Part shown: positions 41,239 through 51,111 of the stretch, piece after piece
Layout of the letters: every line of letters starts with the position of its first letter
Numbering within the stretch: position 1 is the first letter of the stretch
DNA from: Haloprofundus halobius
Lineage (GTDB): Archaea > Halobacteriota > Halobacteria > Halobacteriales > Haloferacaceae
NCBI RefSeq assembly: GCF_020097835.1
Contig: NZ_CP083666.1
Span: 1,550,001-1,614,000 of the forward strand
Direction: 5' to 3'
Length of the DNA stretch: 64,000 bases
The notes under the pieces: generated by a model
What the model saw: only the letters and a program-made list of their open reading frames with translations
Database searches by the model: none
What the model was told of the DNA's origin: nothing
Made by a program: the position numbers and the translations under genes

Positions 41239-41639
41239 GGGAGTTCCTCCAGTAGGTCGAGTGCGGCATCCACCGCGTCGGCTCCTTTGCCGACGCGTTC
41301 TCGCGCTTCAGCGCCGCTCATGCCCGGACCGCTGACGCCGAAGGTGACGGGCACGTCGCGGTCGAGGCTCACCTGCGTGAGTCCCTGCGCCGTCGCGTCG
41401 GCGATGACCCGGTCGTGGTCGGTGTCGCCGGTGACGATCGCACCGACGACGGCGACAGCGTCGATGTCGTCGCGACGGGCGAGGCGATCCGCCGCCAGCG
41501 GGGCGTCGTACGCCCCCGGCACGTGGACCGTTTCGGCGACCGTCGCGCCGCGTGCTTCGGCCGCGTCGCGGGCGATCGCCTCCATCTCCTCGGTAACCGA
41601 CGAGTTGAACCTCGCCGCCACCAGTCCGAGTGTGACCAT
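41235..41639 (-). CDS. ribH: 6,7-dimethyl-8-ribityllumazine synthase
   Basis: Condenses ribityl-aminouracil with dihydroxybutanone phosphate, the penultimate step in riboflavin synthesis. The 134 residues are a full-size archaeal subunit. VTLGLVAARFNSSVTEEM is the N-terminal substrate loop, VHVPGAYDAPLAADRLA the central helix start, and VVGAIVTGDTDHDRVIADA includes the active His-rich loop. LDRDVPVTFGVSG and a C-terminal helix complete the fold. Start at ATG 41639; the frame extends upstream without homology. It is the first gene of a two-gene operon with the aminotransferase. Confidence 0.9.
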   Translation of the reverse strand: MVTLGLVAARFNSSVTEEMEAIARDAAEARGATVAETVHVPGAYDAPLAADRLARRDDIDAVAVVGAIVTGDTDHDRVIADATAQGLTQVSLDRDVPVTFGVSGPGMSGAEARERVGKGADAVDAALDLLEELP

Positions 41640-41883
41640 ACGGGGGAGGTAGAGAGGCCGGCCCAAAGAGCTACCGTTAGCCGCCGCGATTGCGGCGGGT
41701 CGGTCGAGGGATGGGAGGAGTTCTGCTCGTGGCAGCAGTATTCTGCTACGCAGGTGAAAACACGAAACGACGAACACCTCGAAAGTCCCCGCCGTCCCTA
41801 ACCACTATCCCTCGTTCCAAATACAAAACTACTGCCCACGGCGAACACAAGAGTTGTTATCCCCCGTGTGCGAGAGGCGAGGT
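41640..41883. promoter_or_regulatory. divergent intergenic region with TATA box of agl23
   Basis: GTTGTTATCC (41853-41862) is centred 26 nt before the ATG at 41884 and supports that start. The section 41730-41850 is comparatively AT-rich with no other readable element. On the other side a CTCTTTGG-type element (about 41665-41672, minus) could serve ribH. Confidence 0.45.
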
Positions 41884-43689
41884 ATGACTAACGACGACGG
41901 CGTCGGTGCGACGGCACCGGCGAGCGCCGTCACCCGCCCGGAGTCGGAGACCGCGACGCCGGCCCCCGTCCTGACCGGGGCGCGTACCCTCTATGCGGTC
42001 CTGGCCGTCGCCGCTTTCGCCCTCCTCGCGCGGCTCGTCGGCCTCGGGACCCGCATCATGCACTGGGACGAAGGCCGAGTCGGCTACTGGATACTGCGCT
42101 ACCACGAGAACGGCGAGTTCTTCTACCGACCCATCATCCACGGGCCGTTCCTCCCCGTCGTCAACGACTGGGTGTTCACGTTCATCGGCGTCTCCGACTT
42201 CTCCGCGCGCCTCGTCGTCGCCCTCGTCGGCGGTCTCTTCCCGCTGGCGGCGTGGCTGTTCCGCGAACACCTCGACGACACGGAAGTCGTCGCGCTGGCG
42301 CTCGTCCTCGCGGCCAACCCCCTCTTGGTCTACTACTCTCGATTCATGCGAAACGACGTGCTCGTCGCCGCGTTCTCCGTGTTCGCGCTCGGCTTCGTCG
42401 TCCGCGCCGTCGACACCGGCAAACTGCGGTATCTCTACTTCTCGACCGCGTCGATGGGGCTGGCGTTCACCACGAAGGCGAACGCGCTGCTCTACCTCGT
42501 CTGCTACCTCGGGGCGGCCGCGTTAGTGTTCGACCACCGACTCGTCGGTATCGCCGCGCGCGGGGAGTCGGTCTGGAGCTACCTCCGCTCGCGACCGCGG
42601 TGGGCGAAACGCGGGTTGCGGAACCGCTGGAAGAACGCCGAGTACGGCGCGGGGGTCCTCGTCGTCAACGTCGTCGGCGCGCTCCTCGTGTTCCTCGCCG
42701 TCGTGGCGTTCTTCTACGCGCCGCGCCCGGAGCTCTGGCAGGCGCTCGCCCAGCCGTCGGGACTCCCCGCCGTCCTCGACGAGGCGACCGTCGGCGCGGC
42801 CGAGGAGTTCTACGATAGCTGGGGGTCGGGGAGCCATCAAGACCACCCGTATCTCCCGTACCTCTACGGCCTGCTGGAGACGCTCGTCTACGGCGCGGGC
42901 GTCACCATCGTCTTCGCCGTCGTCGGCCTCGCCGCCGACGGCTACGGAAGCGGAACGACCGGCCGACGCGGCCGCCGGTGGCTGGTCGCCTTCGGTCTCT
43001 ACTGGGGCGTCGCCAGCGTCATCGGCTACCCCATCGCCACCGACATCGAGGCACCGTGGGCCGCCGTTCACGTCGTCGTCCCGCTGGCGTTCCCCGCGAG
43101 CGTCGGCATCGCCTACCTCTATCGGGAGACGCGCGCCTCCGTCGTCACCCGCGATACCGTCAGCGTCGGACTCGCCGCCATCGTCATCGTCGCGGCGCTG
43201 GCGGGCGTCGTCGGCGCGAACGCCGCCTACACGAACAGCACCAGCCAGGAGAACGAGGAGGTGCTCCAGTGGGCGCAACCCGACAACGACCTCAAGTCGA
43301 CGATGCAGGATGTCGAACGCGTCGCCGAGGCGAACGACGGCGTCGACGTGCTGTTCTACGGCAGTTACCACCCGACGACCGACGAGACCCTGATGTACGT
43401 CGAGAACGAGGAGAGTCTCGAACGGATGCCGCCGGGCGGCCCGGACTGGCACGGTCGCCTCCCGCTGCCGTGGTATCTCGAACGCGCCGACGCGAACGTG
43501 ACGAGCACGCCGCCGAGCGAGAACGGGACGGCGTTGGAGAACCCGCCGCCGGTCGTCATCGCCTACGGCTGGGAGGCCGACCACCTGCGCGAACAGCTCC
43601 CCGGCTACACCGAACACCGGCACCTGTTCCGCCTCTGGAGCGACGAGGTGGTCGTCTTCATCGACGAGTCGGAACTGCCCGAGGAGTAG
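41884..43689 (+). CDS. Agl23-type flippase-associated membrane protein (TIGR03663 family)
   Basis: A 601-residue membrane protein with about ten hydrophobic segments, in the glycosyltransferase-39-like (PMT-type) superfamily. The N-terminal external motif IMHWDEGRVGYWILRYHENG (about 61-80, DEG motif) is typical, followed by IIHGPFLPVVNDWVF and ANPLLVYYSRFMRNDVLVAA. The C-terminal 130 residues form a soluble external domain with Asn sequons. Members were first named for association with dolichol-phosphate flippase activity in haloarchaeal N-glycosylation (Agl23). No other agl gene is nearby. The start is set by a TATA box 26 nt before. Confidence 0.82.
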   Translation: MTNDDGVGATAPASAVTRPESETATPAPVLTGARTLYAVLAVAAFALLARLVGLGTRIMHWDEGRVGYWILRYHENGEFFYRPIIHGPFLPVVNDWVFTFIGVSDFSARLVVALVGGLFPLAAWLFREHLDDTEVVALALVLAANPLLVYYSRFMRNDVLVAAFSVFALGFVVRAVDTGKLRYLYFSTASMGLAFTTKANALLYLVCYLGAAALVFDHRLVGIAARGESVWSYLRSRPRWAKRGLRNRWKNAEYGAGVLVVNVVGALLVFLAVVAFFYAPRPELWQALAQPSGLPAVLDEATVGAAEEFYDSWGSGSHQDHPYLPYLYGLLETLVYGAGVTIVFAVVGLAADGYGSGTTGRRGRRWLVAFGLYWGVASVIGYPIATDIEAPWAAVHVVVPLAFPASVGIAYLYRETRASVVTRDTVSVGLAAIVIVAALAGVVGANAAYTNSTSQENEEVLQWAQPDNDLKSTMQDVERVAEANDGVDVLFYGSYHPTTDETLMYVENEESLERMPPGGPDWHGRLPLPWYLERADANVTSTPPSENGTALENPPPVVIAYGWEADHLREQLPGYTEHRHLFRLWSDEVVVFIDESELPEE

Positions 43690-43756
43690 AACCGACCGCC
43701 TCCGGCGGCGCGCCTCGATACTCACCTTCGTGCCCATCTCGGACACGAGTGAGCAA

Positions 43757-43765
43757 CGTTTATGC
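43757..43765 (+). promoter_or_regulatory. TATA box of purK
   Basis: CGTTTATGC centred 29 nt before the GTG at 43790. It supports the GTG over the longer frame that starts 60 nt upstream. Confidence 0.6.
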
Positions 43766-43789
43766 AGTAACGTCCATAACCGAGCGACC

Positions 43790-44965
43790 GTGACTCTCAC
43801 GCTTCCCGGTCCGACGATAGGCGTCGTCGGCGGCGGGCAACTCGGCCGGATGCTAGCGGAGGCGGCCGCACCGCTCGGCGTCGACGTCGTCGTCCTCGAC
43901 CCGACGCCCGACTGTCCCGCGTCGGCCGTCGCCGACCAGGTCGACGGCTCGTTCGACGACCCCGAGGGCGTCCGCGAACTCGCCGAGCGCGCCGACGTGC
44001 TGACGTTCGAGATCGAACTCGCCGACCCCGACGTGCTCGAATCGGTTCGAGACGAGTACGGCGTCGCCGTCCACCCCTCGCCGGAGACGCTGCGGACCAT
44101 TCAGGACAAACTCGTCCAGAAGCGGACCCTACAGGACGCAGGCGTTCCCGTCCCACCGTTCCGCCGCGTCGACGACGTTAACGACCTGAAAGCCGCCGTC
44201 GAGGAGTTCGGCGCGGTGATGCTGAAGGCCCGCACCGGCGGCTACGACGGGCGCGGGAACGTCCCCGTCCACGCCGCCGACGAGGCCGAGGACGCGCTGG
44301 CGGAACTCGGCGGCGCGCCCGCGATGGCCGAGTCGTTCGTCGAGTTCGAGCGCGAACTCTCCGTCATCGCCGTCCGCGGCGACGACGAGTCGCGAACGTT
44401 CCCCGCGGGCGAGAACGTCCACGAAGACGAGATACTGCGCGAGACAGTAGTCCCGGCGCGGACGACGGACCAAGTCCGAGCGCGTGCCGAGGAAGTCGCC
44501 TACGACGCGCTCTCGCTGCTCGACGGCCGCGGCGTCTTCGGCATCGAACTGTTCGAGGCGGATGGAGAGATATCGGTGAACGAAATCGCGCCGCGACCGC
44601 ACAACTCGGGTCACTGGACCATCGAGGGGGCGCTGACCTCGCAGTTCGAGCAACACGCCCGGTCGGTGCTCGGGTGGCCCCTCGGCGCGACCGACCGACG
44701 AGGTATCGCCGTCAGCGCGAACCTCCTGGGCGACGTCGAGGAGACGCGGAAAGCCGAACTTCGCGGAGTCGAGACGGCGCTGTCGACGTCGGGTGCGGGC
44801 CTCCATTGGTACGGTAAGCACGAGGTTCGCCCGCTGCGGAAGATGGGCCACGTGACGCTCGTCGACGACAGAGATGGAGACGCAACGACCGGCGACCTGC
44901 TGGAGACGGCGCGTGGCCTCACGGACGAACTGACCTTCGGAGACACCACGGAGACACGAGAATGA
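43790..44965 (+). CDS. purK: 5-(carboxyamino)imidazole ribonucleotide synthase
   Basis: ATP-grasp enzyme that carboxylates aminoimidazole ribonucleotide in de novo purine synthesis. The 391 residues start with GVVGGGQLGRMLAEAA (N-terminal nucleotide-like domain), then the ATP-grasp core with VMLKARTGGYDGRGNV and the metal-binding segment SVNEIAPRPHNSGHW. The C-terminal Ser/Gly-rich domain includes LHWYGKHEVRPLRKMGHVT. GTG start, leaderless by TATA spacing. Its TGA overlaps the purE ATG, forming the purK-purE operon. Confidence 0.94.
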   Translation: MTLTLPGPTIGVVGGGQLGRMLAEAAAPLGVDVVVLDPTPDCPASAVADQVDGSFDDPEGVRELAERADVLTFEIELADPDVLESVRDEYGVAVHPSPETLRTIQDKLVQKRTLQDAGVPVPPFRRVDDVNDLKAAVEEFGAVMLKARTGGYDGRGNVPVHAADEAEDALAELGGAPAMAESFVEFERELSVIAVRGDDESRTFPAGENVHEDEILRETVVPARTTDQVRARAEEVAYDALSLLDGRGVFGIELFEADGEISVNEIAPRPHNSGHWTIEGALTSQFEQHARSVLGWPLGATDRRGIAVSANLLGDVEETRKAELRGVETALSTSGAGLHWYGKHEVRPLRKMGHVTLVDDRDGDATTGDLLETARGLTDELTFGDTTETRE

Positions 44966-45579
44966 CCGACGAGATACAGCACCTCATCAATCAGTTGGAA
45001 GCGGAGACGAAAGAAGAGAAACCGGCCGCGGAGACGCCCGACGTGGGTATCATCATGGGGTCGGACTCGGACCTCGACGTGATGGCCGGCGCGTACGAGG
45101 CGCTCGAAGAACTCGGCTTCGAAGAGCAGACCGACTACGACGACGCCCCCGACGCGCGCTTCTCGTTCGAGAGCTACGTCGTCTCCGCGCATCGGACGCC
45201 GGAGTTGATGTACGCCTACGCCGAGACGGCCGCCGCGCGCGGCGTCGAAGTCATCGTCGCCGGCGCGGGCGGGAAGTCCGCGGACCTCCCGAACATGACC
45301 GCGTCCATCGCCTACCCCCTCCCGGTGATCGGTGTTCCGGTCCAAGAGAAGTCGGTGGACTCGGTCATCGGGATGCCCACAGGAGCGCCCATAGTCGCCG
45401 TCGACGCCGGAAAGTCGTTCAACGCCGGCCTCTCGGCGGGCCAGATTCTCTCACGTGCACACGACGAACTGGTAGAGCGACTGGTCGAATATCACGACGG
45501 ACTGCAGGGTGACGTCGCCGAAGCCTCGCGCGACCTGCACCGACTCGGCCTCGACGGCTACAGGGGCCGAAAGCGATAA
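44962..45579 (+). CDS. purE: N5-carboxyaminoimidazole ribonucleotide mutase
   Basis: Converts N5-CAIR to CAIR in purine synthesis, the next step after PurK. The 205-residue class I PurE core begins near residue 27 after a short charged extension: VGIIMGSDSDLDVM, then SFESYVVSAHRTPELM with the catalytic His, AGAGGKSADLPNM, and PVIGVPVQEKSVDSV. Archaeal PurE proteins are commonly slightly longer than bacterial ones, as here. It overlaps purK by four bases. Confidence 0.94.
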   Translation: MTDEIQHLINQLEAETKEEKPAAETPDVGIIMGSDSDLDVMAGAYEALEELGFEEQTDYDDAPDARFSFESYVVSAHRTPELMYAYAETAAARGVEVIVAGAGGKSADLPNMTASIAYPLPVIGVPVQEKSVDSVIGMPTGAPIVAVDAGKSFNAGLSAGQILSRAHDELVERLVEYHDGLQGDVAEASRDLHRLGLDGYRGRKR

Positions 45580-45665
45580 TACCGACGTGTCGCCCGGCGC
45601 TTCGGGCCGAACCGTCTCCTCGGGGGTCGACGCCTTCGTTTTCGCCCGAGAAGGCAACAATCAAC

Positions 45666-45675
45666 GCTTATAGGG
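45666..45675 (+). promoter_or_regulatory. TATA box of the nuo operon
   Basis: GCTTATAGGG, centred about 42 nt before nuoA (ATG 45712), giving a leader of about 15 nt. The only clear promoter I see for the roughly 10.5-kb nuo operon. Confidence 0.55.
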
Positions 45676-45711
45676 TAGCACACCCAAGCGCCGGACGTTG
45701 GAAACACCGGT

Positions 45712-46125
45712 ATGAATCCATGGATAGCCATCGGCGCACTGGCGGTCGTCGGCATCGGCATCCCGATTGGGATGATGGCGGTGTCGGCGATACTTCGCCC
45801 GAGTGTGCCGGAACAAGGAAAGAGTGCCACCTACGAGAGCGGTGAGATTCCGACGGGGAGCGCGCGCATCCAGTTCAACATACAGTACTACATGGTTGCG
45901 CTGCTGTTCGTCGTCTTCGACATCGAAACCGTCCTCATCTTCCCGTGGACCGTCATCTATCGCTCCGCTCTGGAGCAGGGTGTCAGTCTCGCAGCGGTGT
46001 TGACGCCGATGCTCGTCTTCGTCGGGATTCTCGTCGTCGGTCTCCTCTGGGCGTGGCGCAACGGCGCGGTCGAGTGGGTCAAAAGCCCGCGTGCGACCCG
46101 TCGGAAGACTGAGAGGCAATCATGA
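45712..46125 (+). CDS. nuoA: complex-I-like dehydrogenase subunit A
   Basis: A 137-residue membrane subunit with three helices. The conserved loop TYESGEIPTGSARIQFNIQY (about 39-58) and the FDIETV motif in the second helix are the family signature. First gene of nuoA-B-CD-H-I-J1-J2-K-L-M-N, and its TGA overlaps the nuoB start. Works at the interface of the peripheral arm and the membrane arm near the quinone site. Confidence 0.95.
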   Translation: MNPWIAIGALAVVGIGIPIGMMAVSAILRPSVPEQGKSATYESGEIPTGSARIQFNIQYYMVALLFVVFDIETVLIFPWTVIYRSALEQGVSLAAVLTPMLVFVGILVVGLLWAWRNGAVEWVKSPRATRRKTERQS

Positions 46126-46820
46126 GTAGCGACCAGCCATTCGTCACAGACGATTCACAAGTACTGACCGATACCCGCGACGCCCGCATGGCGGGCGCGG
46201 ACGACCGCTTCAACTCGAAGCTTCGGGAAGCGTTCGGGTCCTCGCCGTTCATTCTCACGAAGTTCGACAAGTTCATGAACTGGGTCCGCGGGTCGTCGAT
46301 GTTCATGCTGCAGTTCGGCATCGCCTGCTGCAGCATCGAGATGATGCACACCTACGCGGTCAAACACGACCTCGACCGCTTCGGTGCGGGTGTTCCCCGT
46401 GCCTCGCCGCGACAGGCCGACGTCATCATCGTGCCGGGCACTATCGTCTCGAAGTTCGCGCCGCGGATGAAGCGCGTCTACGACCAGATGCCCGAACCCA
46501 AGTTCGTCGTCGGCATGGGCTCCTGTACGATTTCGGGCGGCCCGTTCCAGGAGGGCTACAACGTCATCAAGGGCGCAGAGGAGGTCATCCCCGTGGACAT
46601 CCACATCCCCGGCTGTCCGCCACGGCCCGAAGCGCTCGTCTACGGCGTCGCCAAACTCCAGGAGCGTATCGCCAACGGCGAGAGCTCACCGGTGGTCGTC
46701 AAACCGTACGAGCTCGAACAGTTCGGCGACCTCGAACGCGACGAGATCGTCGACAAACTCGCACAGGAAATCGATACGGACGACCTCGTGATGCGGTATA
46801 ACTGGGCCGATTCGCCATGA
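46122..46820 (+). CDS. nuoB: complex-I-like dehydrogenase subunit B
   Basis: A 232-residue subunit carrying the terminal N2-type [4Fe-4S] cluster that reduces the quinone. The cluster ligands are in [23 protein letters not shown] and [12 protein letters not shown]. The N-terminal 60 residues are an extension with no clear domain. It overlaps both neighbours by four bases (nuoA and nuoCD). Confidence 0.96.
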   Translation: MSSDQPFVTDDSQVLTDTRDARMAGADDRFNSKLREAFGSSPFILTKFDKFMNWVRGSSMFMLQFGIACCSIEMMHTYAVKHDLDRFGAGVPRASPRQADVIIVPGTIVSKFAPRMKRVYDQMPEPKFVVGMGSCTISGGPFQEGYNVIKGAEEVIPVDIHIPGCPPRPEALVYGVAKLQERIANGESSPVVVKPYELEQFGDLERDEIVDKLAQEIDTDDLVMRYNWADSP

Positions 46821-48487
46821 GCCTGGAACGACCCGAAACGCCCGAGAGCGCGAGCGTCCAGCGCCACAGCGCCGACGAACTCGCCGAGCTGCTCGGCGAC
46901 CTCGTCATCGGACGCGAGAAACACGTCAACGCGCCCGGGTTCGTCATCCCGCCGGACGCGGTCCAGGAGACGCTCTCGTTGCTCAAGAACGAGGCCGGGT
47001 TCGACCACCTCTCCTGCGTCACCGCCGAGGAGCGGACGGACCGCTACGAGTCCATCTACCACCTGAAGAAGTTCGACGACCCGACCCAGGAGGTCAGCGT
47101 CGTCGTCCCTACGGCGAAGGATAACCCGGCGAGCCAGACGGCCGAACCGGTGTTCCGGACCGCCGACTGGCACGAGCGCGAGGCGTACGACCTCGTCGGC
47201 ATCGAGTACGAGGGCCACCCCGACATGCGGCGCATCCTCCTGCCGGAGACGTGGCAGGGCCACCCGCTGGCGAAGGATTACGACCAGGAACGCCCGCAGG
47301 TCGTCGCGCTCCGCGAGCACGCGAACCCGCTTCAGCAGGACCACAAGGACGACCAGGACTCGGAGACGATGTACCTCAACATCGGGCCGCACCACCCGGC
47401 GACACACGGGGTGCTCCACCTCAAGTGTACGCTCGACGGCGAGCAGGTCGCCGACGTCGACCCCGACATCGGCTACCTGCACCGCTGCGAGGAGCAGATG
47501 TGTCAGCAGGGCACCTACCGGTACCAGATCATGCCGTACCCGGACCGCTGGGACTACATCTCGGCGGGACTGCTCAACGAGTGGGCGTACGCGCGCGCGG
47601 CCGAGGACCTCGCGGACATCGAGGTGCCGGAGTACGCGCAGGTCATCCGGACGATGAGTGCCGAACTCTGTCGCATCGCGGCGCACATGCTGGCGGTCGG
47701 CACGTTCGCACTCGACGTCTACGGCGACTTCACGGCCATCTTCATGTACGCCATCCGGGACCGCGAGAAGGCCCAGAACATCCTCGAAGACCTCACCGGT
47801 CAGCGGCTGATGTTCAACTACTTCCGCCTCGGCGGCGTCGTCTGGGACCTCCCCGAGCCGCGAGACGAGTTCTTCGAGAAGACCCGCGACTTCCTCGAGG
47901 AGTTGCCGGAGGCGCTCGAAGAGTACCACGACCTCATCACCGGCAACGAGATTCTGCAGTCGCGCACCATCGGGACGGGCGTCTTGCCCCCCGAGGTCGC
48001 CAAGAACTACGGTGCGACCGGTCCGGTGCTTCGCGGCTCCGGCGTCGACTACGACCTCCGCCGCGACGACCCCTACGGCTACTACGAGAACCTCGACTGG
48101 AACGTCGTCGTCGAGGACGGCTGTGACAACTACTCGCGGTTGCTCGTCCGGATGAAGGAAGTCGAGGAGTCGGCGAAGATAATCGAACAGTGTATCGACA
48201 TCCTCGAGGACTGGCCCGAGGACGAGCGCACCATCCAGGCGAACGTGCCGCGGACCCTCCGTCCGGAGGACGACACCGAAATCTACCGCGCCGTCGAAGG
48301 CGCGAAAGGTGAACTCGGCATCTACATCCGCGCCGACGGGACAGAGAAACCCGGTCGCTTCAAGATTCGGAGTCCGTGTTTCTCGAACCTCCAGACGCTG
48401 CCGGAGATGTCGAACGGCGAGTACGTACCGGACATGATCGCGTCGCTCGGCAGCCTCGACATCGTACTCGGTGAGGTCGACCGATGA
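46817..48487 (+). CDS. nuoCD: fused complex-I-like subunit C/D
   Basis: A 556-residue fusion: NuoC (about 20-165, with the strand [20 protein letters not shown]) then NuoD (about 180-556). NuoD shows the quinone-site segments [26 protein letters not shown] and [14 protein letters not shown], and [13 protein letters not shown] near the end. NuoC/NuoD form the quinone chamber with NuoB. The fusion is also known in E. coli, so it is not special to this organism. Starts in overlap with nuoB and ends in overlap with nuoH. Confidence 0.95.
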   Translation: MSLERPETPESASVQRHSADELAELLGDLVIGREKHVNAPGFVIPPDAVQETLSLLKNEAGFDHLSCVTAEERTDRYESIYHLKKFDDPTQEVSVVVPTAKDNPASQTAEPVFRTADWHEREAYDLVGIEYEGHPDMRRILLPETWQGHPLAKDYDQERPQVVALREHANPLQQDHKDDQDSETMYLNIGPHHPATHGVLHLKCTLDGEQVADVDPDIGYLHRCEEQMCQQGTYRYQIMPYPDRWDYISAGLLNEWAYARAAEDLADIEVPEYAQVIRTMSAELCRIAAHMLAVGTFALDVYGDFTAIFMYAIRDREKAQNILEDLTGQRLMFNYFRLGGVVWDLPEPRDEFFEKTRDFLEELPEALEEYHDLITGNEILQSRTIGTGVLPPEVAKNYGATGPVLRGSGVDYDLRRDDPYGYYENLDWNVVVEDGCDNYSRLLVRMKEVEESAKIIEQCIDILEDWPEDERTIQANVPRTLRPEDDTEIYRAVEGAKGELGIYIRADGTEKPGRFKIRSPCFSNLQTLPEMSNGEYVPDMIASLGSLDIVLGEVDR

Positions 48488-49566
48488 CGCTACTGCAGCA
48501 AGGACCGGTACTGCTGCCGGAGACCATCGCGAACCTCCTCGGCCTCGGCGACGGCTTGCTGGGCCAGGTGGTCGGCGGCCTCATCGCCGCGTTTCTCATC
48601 GCGAACATCATGCTCACGATGACCGCCGTCGCCGGTCCGTGGGCCAAGCGGAAGATAACCGCGGCGTTCACCGACCGCATCGCGGTCAACCGCATCGGGC
48701 CGTTCGGCCTGTTCATCATCGTCGCCGACGCGGTGCGACTGCTCTCGAAGGAACTCGTCGTTCCCGAGAACGTCGACCGCCCGGCGTGGGACCTCGCGCC
48801 CATCATCCTGCCGGCGTCGGCTTTGCTCGGCTTCGCCGTCATCCCCATGGGCAGCGGCATCCAACTGGCCGACCCCGAGACGGGACTCGTCTTCGCGTTC
48901 GCCGTCGCCTCCATCGCGTCGCTGTCGCTCGTGATGGGCGGCTACGCGTCGAACAACAAGTACTCGCTGATGGGTGGGCTTCGCGCGGTCGCACAGAACA
49001 TCGCCTACGAGATTCCGCTCATCGTCACGGCGGCGTCGGTGGTCATCTTCACCGGCACGCTCCAGATGAGCGAGATCGTCGCCGTCCAGCGCGAGCCGCT
49101 CGTCGCTCTCGGCGGCGGCCTGACGATTCCGCAGTGGTTCGCGTTCGTCAACCCGTTCGCGTTCGTGCTGTTCCTCGTCGCCAACATGGCCGAGATCGGC
49201 CGCAACCCGTTCGACATCCCGGAAGCGCCGACGGAGATCGTCGCCGGCTACCAGACCGAGTACTCCAGCGTCTACTTCGTGCTGTTCTACCTCGGGGAGT
49301 TCCTGCACATCTTCCTGGGCGGCGCGCTCATCGCGACGCTGTTCCTCGGCGGCCCGGCCGCGCCCATCGCGGCGCTCAACGTGATCCCGGGCTTCGTCTG
49401 GTTCCTCATCAAGATCTGGGCGGTGTTCCTGTTCACGCAGTGGGCGCGCTCGGCGATTCCGCGCGTCCGCATCGACCAACTGCTCGACATCGGCTGGAAG
49501 GGGATGCTCGTGCTCTCCTTCGCTAACCTGGTGCTCACGGCCATCATCGTGGGAGTGATAGCATGA
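48484..49566 (+). CDS. nuoH: complex-I-like dehydrogenase subunit H
   Basis: A 360-residue membrane subunit of about eight helices that forms the floor of the quinone tunnel. Family hallmarks are [20 protein letters not shown], then [20 protein letters not shown] and [20 protein letters not shown]. The glutamates and arginines of the cytoplasmic loops are retained. Overlaps nuoCD and nuoI by four bases. Confidence 0.95.
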   Translation: MTLLQQGPVLLPETIANLLGLGDGLLGQVVGGLIAAFLIANIMLTMTAVAGPWAKRKITAAFTDRIAVNRIGPFGLFIIVADAVRLLSKELVVPENVDRPAWDLAPIILPASALLGFAVIPMGSGIQLADPETGLVFAFAVASIASLSLVMGGYASNNKYSLMGGLRAVAQNIAYEIPLIVTAASVVIFTGTLQMSEIVAVQREPLVALGGGLTIPQWFAFVNPFAFVLFLVANMAEIGRNPFDIPEAPTEIVAGYQTEYSSVYFVLFYLGEFLHIFLGGALIATLFLGGPAAPIAALNVIPGFVWFLIKIWAVFLFTQWARSAIPRVRIDQLLDIGWKGMLVLSFANLVLTAIIVGVIA

Positions 49567-50024
49567 TCGGAATCCTGAAATCGATGGCAACGACGATGAA
49601 ACACGCCCTCGACGGCCAGACGTTCACCGTCGAGTACCCGGACGTCGCCCCTGAGGTGAGCCCGCGGTTCCGCGGCGTGCACAAGTTCAGCCAGGAGCGC
49701 TGCATCTGGTGTCGCCAGTGCGAGAACGTCTGTCCGAACGACACGATCCAGATCGTGATGGACGACAAACGCAACGGCGAGCAGTACAACCTCCACATCG
49801 GGCAGTGTATCTACTGCCGACTCTGCGAGGAGGTCTGTCCCGTCGACGCCATCCTGCTCACGCAGAACTTCGAGTTCACGGCGGACACGAAAAACGAGTT
49901 CGTCTACAACAAAGAACAGCTCAAGAACGTCCCCTGGTACAAGGGAATCGACCCCCTCAACTCGCGCAACCCCGACCGGGACGCGTGGGTCGGCGAGGGA
50001 GACGGCGAGGTCGACTACCAGTAA
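49563..50024 (+). CDS. nuoI: complex-I-like dehydrogenase subunit I
   Basis: A 153-residue ferredoxin-like subunit with two [4Fe-4S] motifs: CIWCRQCENVCPND and CIYCRLCEEVCPVD. They pass electrons to the NuoB cluster. A short C-terminal extension (about 105-153) is charged and lacks further motifs. With NuoEFG absent from this operon, NuoI is the probable docking point for the unknown electron donor. Confidence 0.96.
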   Translation: MIGILKSMATTMKHALDGQTFTVEYPDVAPEVSPRFRGVHKFSQERCIWCRQCENVCPNDTIQIVMDDKRNGEQYNLHIGQCIYCRLCEEVCPVDAILLTQNFEFTADTKNEFVYNKEQLKNVPWYKGIDPLNSRNPDRDAWVGEGDGEVDYQ

Positions 50025-50036
50025 TCGAGAGCGAAG

Positions 50037-50052
50037 CGCCCGAAGTCGGGCG
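50037..50052. other. GC-rich hairpin between nuoI and nuoJ1
   Basis: CGCCCGA and TCGGGCG separated by two bases, in a 79-bp gap within an otherwise overlapping operon. It may be a processing or attenuation point. AAGGAG lies nearer the nuoJ1 start (about 50089-50094). Confidence 0.45.
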
Positions 50053-50103
50053 TGTCGTACGTTCTCGAAACCTTCAAACGGATACCTCAAGGAGACACAC
50101 ACA

Positions 50104-50364
50104 ATGGTTTATGAAACCCTCGCGTTCGCGCTGTTCGCCCTCATAACCGTGGGCTGCAGCCTGGGCGTCGTCCTCGTGCGGGATATCTGGCACTCCGCAC
50201 TCTTGCTCGGGGGCGCGCTCTTGAGCGTCGCGGTTCATTACGTGATGCTGCAGGCGGAATTCCTCGCAGCGATGCAGGTGCTCGTCTACGTCGGCGGAGT
50301 CCTCATCCTCATCACGTTCGCCGTGATGCTCACGCGGACCGACCCGGAGGTGAGTAGCACATGA
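50104..50364 (+). CDS. nuoJ1: complex-I-like subunit J, N-terminal half
   Basis: An 86-residue protein with about three helices, equal to the N-terminal half of NuoJ: GVVLVRDIWHSALLLGGALL then MQVLVYVGGVLILITFAVML, the conserved pi-bulge helix of NuoJ. The remainder of NuoJ is a separate gene that starts in overlap with this one. The stop-start overlap is the usual ATGA, so the split looks like a stable gene split, not a sequencing error. Split nuoJ is known in haloarchaea. Confidence 0.9.
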   Translation: MVYETLAFALFALITVGCSLGVVLVRDIWHSALLLGGALLSVAVHYVMLQAEFLAAMQVLVYVGGVLILITFAVMLTRTDPEVSST

Positions 50365-50807
50365 CGACCAAACCGCAGTTGAACGACGACTCGAATCTGC
50401 TTCCAGGGCTGGCCGCCCTCGGCCTGTTCGTCCTGATGGCAGTCGTATTCCTGCAGGCGGAGTTCGGAACCCCCGAAGGGTTCCCCGCCGACGTCAGCAT
50501 CGTCGCCAGCATCGGCTACGCGATGTTCGACATCTCGGCGAACCAACTGGAGGAACAGATAGTGAGCGCCGAGGGCTTCCTCGCGGCGTTTCTCATCATG
50601 GCCATCGCGCTCGACGTCGCCATCGACGGCGCCGTCTACCTCGCAAAGCGCGAGGAGGCCGGCGAAGTCGTGACCGCGCTGGTCGACGACGTTCGCAGCG
50701 ACGACCCGACGAGCGGCGGCGAGCCGACGGACGGACGCGGTCCCGCCGCGCGAGCGGACGGTGGTACGTCCACTGACGACGACACGACCGCGGGAGGTGA
50801 CCGCTGA
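50361..50807 (+). CDS. nuoJ2: complex-I-like subunit J, C-terminal half
   Basis: A 148-residue membrane protein: two hydrophobic helices (about 12-32 and 64-88), then a Gly/Asp/Thr-rich tail of about 50 residues likely to be disordered in the cytoplasm. The second helix region EGFLAAFLIMAIALDVAIDG corresponds to the last part of NuoJ. It ends exactly at the start of nuoK (TGATG-type overlap). Confidence 0.85.
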   Translation: MTTKPQLNDDSNLLPGLAALGLFVLMAVVFLQAEFGTPEGFPADVSIVASIGYAMFDISANQLEEQIVSAEGFLAAFLIMAIALDVAIDGAVYLAKREEAGEVVTALVDDVRSDDPTSGGEPTDGRGPAARADGGTSTDDDTTAGGDR

Positions 50808-51109
50808 TGGTTCCGCCGCAGTACTATCTGCTGCTCTCGGCGGCCATCTTCTGCATCGGCCTGTTCGGCATCCTCACGCGTCGGAACGCGCTGCTGTTCC
50901 TGATGTCGGTCGAGTTGATGCTGAACGCGGCGAACATCAATCTCGTCGCGTTCTCCGTCTACTGGGGCAACGTCACGGGCCAGACGCTGAGCCTGTTCAC
51001 GATGGCGCTGGCGGCCGCGGAGGTCGCCGTCGGCATCGGCATCATCCTCGCGCTCTACCGCAACTTCGGTGACGTAGACGTGACGGACGCGACGTCGATG
51101 AGGTGGTAA
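50807..51109 (+). CDS. nuoK: complex-I-like dehydrogenase subunit K
   Basis: A 100-residue, three-helix subunit with the NuoK core: FLMSVELMLNAANINLVAFS with the conserved Glu in the second helix, and MALAAAEVAVGIGIILALYR with the second Glu. These glutamates are on the proton path of the membrane arm. One-base overlap with nuoJ2. Confidence 0.94.
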   Translation: MVPPQYYLLLSAAIFCIGLFGILTRRNALLFLMSVELMLNAANINLVAFSVYWGNVTGQTLSLFTMALAAAEVAVGIGIILALYRNFGDVDVTDATSMRW

Positions 51110-51111
51110 CT

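Noticed and set aside
43730..43789. Longer N-terminus for PurK
   Set aside because: The extra residues do not match PurK and cover the TATA box, which fits the GTG at 43790.
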